Source: an uncultured Enorma sp.
GTDB lineage: Bacteria > Actinomycetota > Coriobacteriia > Coriobacteriales > Coriobacteriaceae
Direction of reading: 5' to 3'
Assembly (NCBI GenBank): GCA_905210055.1
Contig: CAJLVH010000136.1
Location: 1-5,412 of the forward strand
DNA length: 5,412 bases
Part shown: piece by piece, positions 1 to 5,412 of the stretch
Layout of the letters: each line of letters begins with the position of its first letter
How positions within the stretch are numbered: position 1 is the first letter of the stretch
Program-made: the position numbers and the translations under genes
Notes under the pieces: generated by a model
Told to the model about the DNA's origin: nothing
Database searches by the model: none
The model's input: the letters and a program-made list of their open reading frames with translations, nothing else

Positions 1-78
1 GTCCCGGTGACAACGGCCACGGTGGCCGCGCGCCGCGCCGCCATCACGAGGGGTAAACCGCTGAGGTTCGCCGTATAG
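1..78 (+). CDS. 3' end of an unidentified gene (last 25 codons, partial)
   Basis: Reading from base 1 gives 25 codons, starting VPVTTATVAARRAAI and ending PLRFAV before TAG at 76-78. A strong + strand terminator starts 14 bases later, which supports a + strand gene ending here. The segment alternates hydrophobic and Ala/Arg residues like the last helix and strand of a compact enzyme. It weakly recalls the xPxxTTxxxxxA pattern at the C-terminus of carbamoyl-phosphate synthase large subunits, but this is far too short to assign. Gene-order comparison with Bacillus would instead suggest dapA, and the residues do not look like a DapA end. Another frame also stays open to TAA at 54-56, with a much less protein-like composition. 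The function is unknown. Confidence 0.45.
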   Translation, partial: VPVTTATVAARRAAITRGKPLRFAV

Positions 79-91
79 CGCTTATATTCTT

Positions 92-140
92 GGAAGCCGC
101 TGCGTTGGAACGAGTCTCCACGCAGCGGCTTTCCTTGTTT
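92..140 (+). terminator. Intrinsic (Rho-independent) terminator of the upstream gene
   Basis: A perfect 12-bp inverted repeat (94-105 pairs with 120-131, AAGCCGCTGCGT / ACGCAGCGGCTT) can be extended by G93-T132 and G92-C133 at the base. GGA/TCC pairing at 107-109/117-119 past one bulged T extends it at the top. A T-rich tail (TTTCCTTGTTT) follows on the + strand. The opposite strand has no T-run after the stem, so it is unidirectional. It separates the upstream gene from the rnj transcription unit, so rnj needs its own promoter. Confidence 0.9.
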
Positions 141-194
141 CATATGCGCGTTCGCCGCCGCACGCTCTTGCGCTGTTCCTGTGGGATGCCATGG

Positions 195-223
195 ACGTGC
201 CGCATGTCTTCGGTAAAGCACGT
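195..223. promoter_or_regulatory. Inverted repeat upstream of rnj, possible operator (copy 1)
   Basis: ACGTGC (195-200) and GCACGT (218-223) form a perfect 6-bp inverted repeat with a 17-base spacer. The right arm abuts the AT-rich promoter candidate (TACAAT, 223-228), so the repeat covers where a -35 region would lie. The same core architecture, CGTGC-N17-GCACG, recurs at 255-281. This could be a binding site for a dimeric regulator. I recognise no known regulator consensus. Confidence 0.4.
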
Positions 224-248
224 ACAATATATTCTGTATGACTATGCT
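223..248 (+). promoter_or_regulatory. Candidate promoter (-10 region) for the rnj-ftsK unit
   Basis: After the terminator, the only clearly AT-rich island before rnj is about 223-251. It holds several -10-like hexamers: TACAAT (223-228, one mismatch to TATAAT), TATATT (228-233) and TATGCT (243-248). None has a convincing TTGACA-like -35 at 16-18 bases, so the exact start is not fixed and the promoter may depend on an activator. Depending on the hexamer used, the leader would be roughly 70-95 bases long. The region sits between two copies of a CGTGC-N17-GCACG inverted repeat. Confidence 0.4.
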
Positions 249-253
249 CATTG

Positions 254-282
254 TCGTGCTGTTTGGACGTTCTCGCGCACGA
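254..282. promoter_or_regulatory. Inverted repeat upstream of rnj, operator or leader hairpin (copy 2)
   Basis: TCGTGC (254-259) and GCACGA (277-282) are perfect 6-bp arms with a 17-base spacer, the same core and spacing as the repeat at 195-223 and offset from it by 59 bases. It lies downstream of the promoter candidate, so it could act either as a DNA operator or as an RNA stem in the 5' leader. Its right arm overlaps another stem, TCGCGC (273-278) with GCGCGA (283-288) and loop ACGA, so the two RNA folds would exclude each other. Its role is inferred only. Confidence 0.4.
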
Positions 283-309
283 GCGCGATGTATTTCGTAC
301 TACGATGTG

Positions 310-316
310 AAAGGAG
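310..316 (+). promoter_or_regulatory. Ribosome binding site of rnj, within a small hairpin
   Basis: AAAGGAG precedes the ATG at 328 with an 11-base gap, which is rather long. GAGCT (314-318) can pair with AGCTC (323-327) around the loop CAAT. The stem contains the last three bases of the Shine-Dalgarno sequence and ends directly at the start codon, so folding would shorten the effective distance or partly mask the site. It supports the ATG at 328 as the start. Confidence 0.7.
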
Positions 317-327
317 CTCAATAGCTC

Positions 328-1995
328 ATGACAAAAAAGAACCAACCCTTGCGTATCATCCCGCTTGGCGGTCTTGACGGCATCGGCAAGAACATGACGG
401 TCGTCGAATGCGGCCCCGATATGGTACTCATCGACGCAGGCCTTATGTTCCCCGATGATTCACAGCCCGGTATCGATCTCGTCCTTCCGGATTACACCTA
501 TGTCCTCGAAAACGAGGAGAAGCTTCGCGGTATCATCGTGACGCACGGTCACGAGGATCACACCGGTGCCCTGCCGTACCTCCTCCAAGATCTCAACAAC
601 AAGGTGCCCATCTTCTCGAGCAAGCTCACCTTGGGCTTCATCGAGGGCAAGCTCGCCGAGTTCCGCATCCGCTCACCTAAGTTCCGCGAGGTCAAAAGCG
701 GGTCGCACATCAGCCTCGGGTGCATCTCGGTCGATTTCTTCTCCATGACCCACTCCATCCCCGGGGCGCTCGGCGTCTACATCAAGTCGCCGCAGGGCAC
801 GGTCATGCATACGGGCGACTTCAAACTCGATCAGACGCCCATCGACGGCGTCACGCCGGATTACGCCGCCATCTCGAAGTTCGCCAAGCAGGGCGTCGAC
901 CTGCTTCTCTCGGATTCTACGAACGCGACCGTCCCTGGCTTCACCAAGTCTGAGGCCGAGGTCGGCCCCACGCTCAACGAGGTCATCAAGAATGCGCCTG
1001 GACGCGTGTTCGTCGCCTCGTTCTCGAGTCACATTCATCGCCTGCAGCAGATCTGCAACGCTGCGAAGGCGAGCGGTCGCAAGATCGTCGTCACCGGTCG
1101 CTCCATGCTCACGAACACCCGTGTCGCGCGCGAGCTCGGGTATCTCGAAATCGATGAGGCGGATATCATCGACGCCTATGACGTGAACGGCATCCCGGAC
1201 GACAAGATCGTCGTCATGTGCACCGGCTCCCAGGGCGAGCCGCTCTCCGCGCTCTCGCGTATGGCCAACGGCGAGCACAAGACGCTCTCGATCCACTCGG
1301 GTGATACCGTCATCATCTCCGCGACGCCTGTTCCCGGAAACGAGAAGGCCGTACAGCAGGTCGTCAACAGCTTAGCGAAGCTCGGCTGCACCGTGGTTGA
1401 CAAGTCCTCTAAGCTCGTCCACGTCTCCGGGCACGGCAGCCAGGAGGAGCTCAAGCTCATGCTCACCATGGCGAAGCCGACCTATTTCATGCCCGTTCAC
1501 GGTGAGGCCGTGCACCTGCGGGCTCACGCGCGCCTTGCGCGCAAGGTGGGCATTCCCGAAGATCACATTTTCGTGCTCGATAACGGAGATACGCTCGAGG
1601 TGCGCGGCGGTGTGGTGAAGGTCGGACCCGCGGTGGAGAGCGGTATCGTCTACGTTGACGGCCTGCGCATCGGCGACACCGATCCCATCGTGCTCCGCGA
1701 CCGCCAGAAGCTCGCGAATGATGGCATGGTTACGGTCGTGGCCGTCGTCTCCATGAAGAAGAAGCACATCGACGCGATCGAATTCTCGAGCCGCGGCGTT
1801 TCGTTCAACATCGACGAGGAATTCGGTGACGACGCGTCGCAGGCCATCATGAAAGCGGTCGAGAAGGGGTCGTTCGACTTCACGAGCAGCAGCACGGGCG
1901 CGCTCCGCAAGGCCGTGCGCGACTCGCTCTCGAACTTCATCTGGAACCGCACCAAGACCCGTCCGATGATCATCCCGGTCGTCATGGAGGTCTAA
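328..1995 (+). CDS. rnj: Ribonuclease J (5'-3' exo- and endoribonuclease)
   Basis: This 555-residue protein matches the usual RNase J length (B. subtilis J1 and J2 are about 555). The metallo-beta-lactamase core carries the zinc ligands HGHEDH (residues 73-78), H142 in THSIPG, and D164 in HTGDFKLD, plus LLSDSTNA with D196. The beta-CASP domain shows ASFSSHIHR (230-238), the CTGSQGEP segment (298-305) and HVSGHGSQEE (365-374). PVHGE (H391) supplies the last core histidine, and the C-terminal domain covers roughly 450-555. No catalytic residue is missing, so it should be active. The family degrades and matures RNA in the cytoplasm, preferring 5'-monophosphate ends, and is central to mRNA decay in bacteria without RNase E or alongside it. 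AAAGGAG at 310-316 supports the ATG. It is the first gene of the unit, and ftsK follows after one base. Hairpins in its leader hint at regulation at the RNA level, possibly autoregulation, which is inferred. Confidence 0.97.
   Translation: MTKKNQPLRIIPLGGLDGIGKNMTVVECGPDMVLIDAGLMFPDDSQPGIDLVLPDYTYVLENEEKLRGIIVTHGHEDHTGALPYLLQDLNNKVPIFSSKLTLGFIEGKLAEFRIRSPKFREVKSGSHISLGCISVDFFSMTHSIPGALGVYIKSPQGTVMHTGDFKLDQTPIDGVTPDYAAISKFAKQGVDLLLSDSTNATVPGFTKSEAEVGPTLNEVIKNAPGRVFVASFSSHIHRLQQICNAAKASGRKIVVTGRSMLTNTRVARELGYLEIDEADIIDAYDVNGIPDDKIVVMCTGSQGEPLSALSRMANGEHKTLSIHSGDTVIISATPVPGNEKAVQQVVNSLAKLGCTVVDKSSKLVHVSGHGSQEELKLMLTMAKPTYFMPVHGEAVHLRAHARLARKVGIPEDHIFVLDNGDTLEVRGGVVKVGPAVESGIVYVDGLRIGDTDPIVLRDRQKLANDGMVTVVAVVSMKKKHIDAIEFSSRGVSFNIDEEFGDDASQAIMKAVEKGSFDFTSSSTGALRKAVRDSLSNFIWNRTKTRPMIIPVVMEV
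1986..1990 (+). promoter_or_regulatory. Ribosome binding site of ftsK inside the rnj end
   Basis: GGAGG lies in the last codons of rnj (ATG GAG GTC TAA), six bases before GTG at 1997-1999. This strong, well-spaced site fixes the unusual GTG start and implies that ribosomes finishing rnj can reinitiate on ftsK. Confidence 0.85.
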
Positions 1996-1996
1996 C

Positions 1997-4675
1997 GTGG
2001 CGGCTCGAACGGGTACATCGAAGGGCGGGAAGGCGAAGAAACCCGCGCAGAAGAAGGCGTCGTCACAGCTTCGCGCCGGTGCGCATGCCGCGCCCGCGCC
2101 CGAGCCCCTGCTGTCCGGGGGGTCAGGCCGCGACATCGCGGGCGTCGCACTCGCCGTCTTCGCGGTTTGCTCCTTCATTGCGGTCATCGCCCCCGCTTCG
2201 GCGCCCATTACCGCTGCGGTTGCCGGCTTCTATCACCTGGGATTCGGGCTCGGCGCTTACGTCCTGCCGCTCGCGCTCCTGCTCGTCGCGGCGCTGCTCT
2301 TCGTGCGGAGCGAGGATGTCCTCAAGGTGAAGACGTGTCTCGGCGCGCTCATCATCTTCATTGCCGTCATCGCGCTCATCACTCTTGTCGGCACACCTGA
2401 GCACATGGTGCTCGGCGTCACGGTGGGGGAGGCCGAGCTTTCGGCGACCGGAGGCTACGTAGGGTTCGCGGTGGCATCCGTCCTCGCATCCGCCCTTGGC
2501 AAGCCCATCGCGGGCGTCGTCCTCGTGGGTATCGCCATCGCCGGAGCGATTCTCGTGGGCTTTTCGGTCTCGAGCTTCATCGGCGTGGTGCGCGACCAGG
2601 CCGAACGCATTCGCGAGCGTCGTCACGTCGAAGTGAATGAGCGCCCCTGGGGGGACGACTCCGCCCTCGATGCCCGAGTGAATCCCTATGCGCCGCGCGG
2701 TGGCGCAGCCGTCGTCGAACCTGTTTCCCTTGATGGGGAGGGAGCGGCTGAAACGACGTTTCTCGGTGATCGGGCGCAGACGACGCTGCTCTCGCGCGAG
2801 GTCGATGACGTTGACGAGGATCCCTTCGTCGACCTTACCGATACGCTTGCAAAGGAGCGCGCGCAGACGACGCTCATCCCCATCGAGGATCGTTATGCAA
2901 ACACGGTCGATATCCAGAAAGAAGAGCCTCTTCAACCTTTGGACGAGTCCGCAGGCAGCAAGCTCGCGGAAGAATCGATCGACGCCGTACCCCAAGCTCC
3001 CGCTTCTGCGAGCGAAAGCGGTTTGGTGATTCCCGAGTTTCTAAAGCATCCTCATGGCAAGGAAACCGCTGCCGCCGATGAAGACACATCGCACGATGAG
3101 ACGCCTGCGCACCAGGTCGCCGCATCTGCCGTGGCTTCCCGAAAATCCGAAAGCGAACCCTCCGCTTCCGATGACGAAGGTCCGGAACGAAGGCTTCCTC
3201 CTGCCTCGATGCTGCGCCATAGCCCGCAGGCGAAGGGATCTTCAGCGGCGAACACCGAGCTTCAGCAGACAGCAGAATCGCTGCAGGCAACGCTTCAGGA
3301 GTTCGGCCTGCACTCGCGCGTGGTCGGTTGGATCTCCGGTCCCACGGTCACGACGTTCAAGGTGCAACCGGGCGAGGGCGAGCGCGTGAGCCGCATTGCG
3401 AGCCTCGAGGACGACATCGCCCTTTCGCTCGCGACAGATTCAGTTCGCATCTTTGCGCCCATCCCCGGCACGTCGCTCGTGGGCATCGAGATCCCTAACC
3501 GCTCGCGTCAGACGGTTGCGTTCGGAGATATCCTGCCCTATGTGACGGGAGGGCCGCTGGAGTTCGCGCTCGGCCGCGATTCCGAGGGCGAACCCATGGT
3601 TGCCGACCTCGCCAAGATGCCGCATCTGCTCATCGCCGGCACCACGGGATCGGGCAAGTCCGTCGTCATCTCCTCCATCCTCATGAGCCTTCTCATGCGT
3701 ACGTTCCCCGAAGACGTCCGCCTCATCATGATCGATCCCAAGCGCGTCGAGTTCGCACCCTACGACGGCTTGCCGCATCTCTACGTGCCCGTCGTGACGG
3801 AGCCCAAACAGGCTGCGAGCGCGCTGCAGTGGGCGGTATCCGAGATGGAGCGGCGCCTCAAGATCTTCGAGCGCATCGGCGTGCGCAAGATCTCGACATT
3901 CAACGAGAAACAGGCTGCCGGCGAGTTTGAGAAGTACGATAACCCGCCGAGCAAGATGCCCTATCTCGTGATTGTGATCGACGAGCTTTCCGACCTCATG
4001 ATGGTCGCCGGCAAAGACGTCGAGGCATCGATCGTACGCATCGCCCAGCTCGGCCGTGCAGCGGGTATCCATATGATCGTTGCCACGCAGCGCCCAAGTT
4101 CCAACGTCGTGACCGGCCTCATTAAGGCGAACATCACGAACCGCATCGGACTCACCGTCGCCACGGGCATCGATAGCCGCGTCATCCTCGACCAGACAGG
4201 TGCTGAGAAGCTCATCGGTCAGGGCGATATGCTCTTCAGCCGCGTGGACTGGGGCAAACCCAAGCGTATCCAGGGCTGCTTCGTCTCCGACGAGGAGATT
4301 TTCAGCGTCGTCGAGTTCGTGAAGGAGCAATCGCCGGCGGAGTACCACGAGGAGATTCTCTCTGTGGTCGCTCCCGCTGCGATGCAGGGCTCCGGTTCCG
4401 GTTCCGGCGGCGCGTCCGCAGACGACCCGCTTATCTGGGAAGCTGCTCACCTCGTCGTTGAGTCGAAGCTCGGGTCGACGTCGAGCCTACAGCGGCGCCT
4501 CAAGGTCGGCTACGCTCGTGCTGGCCGTATCATGGACATGCTCGAGGAGAAGGGCATCGTGGGTCCGCCCGATGGTTCGAAGCCGCGCGAGGTTCTTCTC
4601 GATGAGCAGGCGCTCGAAGAGCTTCAGAATCTCGAGGCCCAGATATCCGAAGATGACGGGTTAGGGGGTTTCTAA
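1997..4675 (+). CDS. ftsK: DNA translocase FtsK/SpoIIIE family
   Basis: This 892-residue septal ATPase pumps chromosomal DNA through the closing division site and, in the family, directs XerCD-dif resolution. A Lys/Ala-rich cytoplasmic tail (1-28) precedes the membrane region. Hydrophobic spans lie at about 46-66, 83-103, 114-133 and 171-197. A weaker one at 153-168 is probably not a full crossing, because the motor must end up inside. Residues 198-410 form an acidic, Ala/Ser/Glu/Pro-rich linker, ending in RRLPPASMLRHSP, the counterpart of the usual LPxxxLL segment before the motor. The alpha domain is about 417-520. The beta RecA-like motor has Walker A GTTGSGKS (548-555, K554), Walker B LVIVIDELSD (657-666) and GRAAGIHMIVATQRPSS (686-702). 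A Gly/Ser hinge (798-806) leads to the gamma winged helix (about 808-867), with STSSLQRRLKVGYARAGRI. All parts are intact. The GTG start is supported by GGAGG at 1986-1990, and the stop overlaps the next gene's ATG by one base. Confidence 0.97.
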   Translation: MAARTGTSKGGKAKKPAQKKASSQLRAGAHAAPAPEPLLSGGSGRDIAGVALAVFAVCSFIAVIAPASAPITAAVAGFYHLGFGLGAYVLPLALLLVAALLFVRSEDVLKVKTCLGALIIFIAVIALITLVGTPEHMVLGVTVGEAELSATGGYVGFAVASVLASALGKPIAGVVLVGIAIAGAILVGFSVSSFIGVVRDQAERIRERRHVEVNERPWGDDSALDARVNPYAPRGGAAVVEPVSLDGEGAAETTFLGDRAQTTLLSREVDDVDEDPFVDLTDTLAKERAQTTLIPIEDRYANTVDIQKEEPLQPLDESAGSKLAEESIDAVPQAPASASESGLVIPEFLKHPHGKETAAADEDTSHDETPAHQVAASAVASRKSESEPSASDDEGPERRLPPASMLRHSPQAKGSSAANTELQQTAESLQATLQEFGLHSRVVGWISGPTVTTFKVQPGEGERVSRIASLEDDIALSLATDSVRIFAPIPGTSLVGIEIPNRSRQTVAFGDILPYVTGGPLEFALGRDSEGEPMVADLAKMPHLLIAGTTGSGKSVVISSILMSLLMRTFPEDVRLIMIDPKRVEFAPYDGLPHLYVPVVTEPKQAASALQWAVSEMERRLKIFERIGVRKISTFNEKQAAGEFEKYDNPPSKMPYLVIVIDELSDLMMVAGKDVEASIVRIAQLGRAAGIHMIVATQRPSSNVVTGLIKANITNRIGLTVATGIDSRVILDQTGAEKLIGQGDMLFSRVDWGKPKRIQGCFVSDEEIFSVVEFVKEQSPAEYHEEILSVVAPAAMQGSGSGSGGASADDPLIWEAAHLVVESKLGSTSSLQRRLKVGYARAGRIMDMLEEKGIVGPPDGSKPREVLLDEQALEELQNLEAQISEDDGLGGF
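2747..2878 (+). repeat. Three copies of an A(E/Q)TT(F/L)(L/I) motif in the FtsK linker
   Basis: Within the disordered linker, AETTFL (residues 251-256), AQTTLL (260-265) and AQTTLI (289-294) repeat the same six-residue pattern. The last two share an identical 14-base DNA stretch, GCGCAGACGACGCT, at 2774-2787 and 2861-2874, 87 bases (29 codons) apart. The copies sit among acidic residues (REVDDVDEDPFVDL). This could be a small internal duplication or repeated docking or phosphorylation motifs. The function is unknown. Confidence 0.6.
4663..4668 (+). promoter_or_regulatory. Ribosome binding site of the RodZ-like gene inside the ftsK end
   Basis: AGGGGG, one base off AGGAGG, lies six bases before the ATG at 4675 and encodes part of the Leu-Gly-Gly end of FtsK. 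Together with the TAATG overlap it supports this start and translational coupling to ftsK. Confidence 0.7.
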
Positions 4676-5412
4676 TGGCTGCTCGGTTTGGCGAGATGCT
4701 GCTTGAGCGCAGGCGTCAGCTCGGTCTCTCGATCCATCAGGTCGCTAGGACCATCAAGATTCGCCCCCAGATCATCGAATTCTTCGAACAGGGTAACTTT
4801 TCAGCCATGCCGCCACGCGGCTATGCCCAGGGTATGATTTCGAGCTATGCACGCTACCTAGGGCTCAACCCCCGTGTCGTCATGGATGCGTACTTCGACG
4901 AGCTCGATGCCTACGAGCGCGATACAGCGCATGCAGGCGGACGGCTCCAGGACGCCGCGGGGTTCGTAAGTCCGCGCTCTGAGAACCCCACCGGGCGCTT
5001 CATGGCGCTCGATGGCGGTTCTCGGTTTGCGCAGCGACCTCCTCAGGCGGGCTATGTCTCCGAGTCTCAGTCCGGCCATGAGCCCATCCGCGCCTCGCGC
5101 AGCGCGTATCGTCAAAGAGCGACAGCGCAGCCTGGTGCGCGACCGAGCAGTTCCTATGGCCGGCAACGTGGCTATGCTGCGCAAAGCGGGAACCGTCCTG
5201 CGAGAGGGGACGCGCCAACGTCACGGCTTCGCGGGGGCCGTAACGAGGAGCCTGGCCGTTCTCATCAAGGAACTGGCGGGTACCCCGGGCGCGGGAGCGC
5301 CTATGGACGTCGGTCGAACAGCACCCCTGTGCCTCCGCGCTCCGCTCGAGATCGTCGCGCCGGCATGCCGCGTCAAGATAGGCCGGCGCGGCGTGGATAC
5401 GATGGACGGCGC
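4675..5412 (+). CDS. RodZ-like helix-turn-helix protein with Arg/Gly/Tyr-rich region (partial, no stop in window)
   Basis: ATG overlaps the ftsK TAA as TAATG, and 246 codons stay open to the window edge. Residues 4-72 form the HTH of the RodZ/YmfM type (Pfam HTH_25): FGEMLLERRRQLGLSIHQVA, then the IKIRPQIIEFFEQGNF segment, PRGYAQGMISSYARYLGL and a following helix. In RodZ this cytoplasmic domain binds MreB and helps place the cell-wall elongation machinery. Whether that partner exists here cannot be seen. From about residue 85 the chain is low-complexity, and 139-246 has 26 Arg, 17 Gly, 6 Tyr and no Lys (one Lys, K28, in the whole fragment), giving RG, RGG and GY clusters. A transmembrane helix and an outer domain are expected beyond the edge but are not visible. 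Alternatively it is a DNA-binding HTH protein. Position after ftsK matches the B. subtilis spoIIIE-ymfM order, with pgsA the likely next gene. Confidence 0.8.
   Translation, partial: MAARFGEMLLERRRQLGLSIHQVARTIKIRPQIIEFFEQGNFSAMPPRGYAQGMISSYARYLGLNPRVVMDAYFDELDAYERDTAHAGGRLQDAAGFVSPRSENPTGRFMALDGGSRFAQRPPQAGYVSESQSGHEPIRASRSAYRQRATAQPGARPSSSYGRQRGYAAQSGNRPARGDAPTSRLRGGRNEEPGRSHQGTGGYPGRGSAYGRRSNSTPVPPRSARDRRAGMPRQDRPARRGYDGRR

Noticed and set aside
15..27. GGCCAC-G-GTGGCC palindrome
   Set aside because: It lies inside the probable upstream coding end. The loop is too short for a good hairpin, there is no T-tail, and it is explained by Ala/Thr/Val codons in GC-rich DNA.
90..377. Open frame on the + strand across the terminator and rnj start (95 codons), and a - strand frame at 82-345
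   Set aside because: Both run through a perfect terminator hairpin and the rnj ribosome binding site, and the Arg/Ser/Cys-rich translations look like non-coding sequence.
673..2208. Two open frames on the - strand (673-1296 and 1372-2208) opposite rnj
   Set aside because: Both mirror the conserved RNase J reading frame, have no domain signature, and the second crosses the rnj-ftsK junction. They are shadows.
2123..2995. Open frame of about 290 codons on the - strand over the FtsK membrane and linker region
   Set aside because: It is antisense to an intact gene, its composition is dominated by Arg, Asp, Glu and Gly, and no motif is visible. It is a codon-usage shadow.
2890..3260. Change of base and codon use in the middle of ftsK, as if a foreign insert
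   Set aside because: The reading frame is continuous and the region encodes the disordered linker, where relaxed codon and residue choice is usual. There are no flanking repeats or insertion-element ends.
4390..4420. Tandem GGCTCCGGTTCCGGTTCC repeat in ftsK
   Set aside because: It simply encodes the Gly/Ser hinge between the motor and gamma domains, a normal place for a flexible linker.
3440..4450. Long open frame of about 336 codons on the - strand inside ftsK
   Set aside because: It lies exactly antisense to the conserved motor domain. Its translation is rich in His, Asp, Arg, Glu and Ala with no recognisable domain, as expected opposite GC-rich codons, and it lacks a convincing ribosome binding site in context.

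Overview
The window is a stretch of chromosomal housekeeping DNA from a high-GC Gram-positive bacterium. The protein style (an FtsK with a long acidic linker, RNase J, and an Arg/Gly/Tyr-rich protein with a RodZ-type helix-turn-helix) and the base composition fit an actinobacterium of the class Coriobacteriia, perhaps near Collinsella. That placement is from memory of these families, not from a search. Everything readable lies on the + strand. There is no sign of phage, insertion sequences, CRISPR, tRNA or rRNA.

Layout. Bases 1-78 look like the last 25 codons of an unidentified gene. A strong intrinsic terminator (92-140) follows and isolates it. Bases 141-327 are an intergenic regulatory stretch with an AT-rich promoter candidate, a patterned set of five GCACG/CGTGC half-sites, and possible 5'-leader hairpins. 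Then come three tightly packed genes: RNase J (rnj, 328-1995), the DNA translocase FtsK (1997-4675, GTG start one base after the rnj stop), and the start of a RodZ-like membrane-protein candidate (ATG at 4675, overlapping the ftsK stop as TAATG). The last gene runs off the window at 246 codons with no stop.

How the genes fit together. The 1-nt gap, the 1-nt overlap and Shine-Dalgarno sequences inside the preceding coding ends indicate one co-transcribed, translationally coupled unit. It combines 5'-3' mRNA decay and processing (RNase J), chromosome pumping at the division septum (FtsK) and probably cell-shape or envelope organisation (RodZ-like). The order resembles the Bacillus subtilis dapA-rnjB-tepA-spoIIIE ... 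ymfM(rodZ)-pgsA-cinA-recA neighbourhood, so pgsA is the expected next gene downstream. That is a prediction from synteny.

No clearly novel multi-gene system is present. The most interesting items are the regularly spaced inverted half-sites in front of rnj, competing hairpins in the rnj leader, the lysine-free RG/RGG/GY-rich tail of the RodZ-like protein, and short repeated motifs in the FtsK linker.
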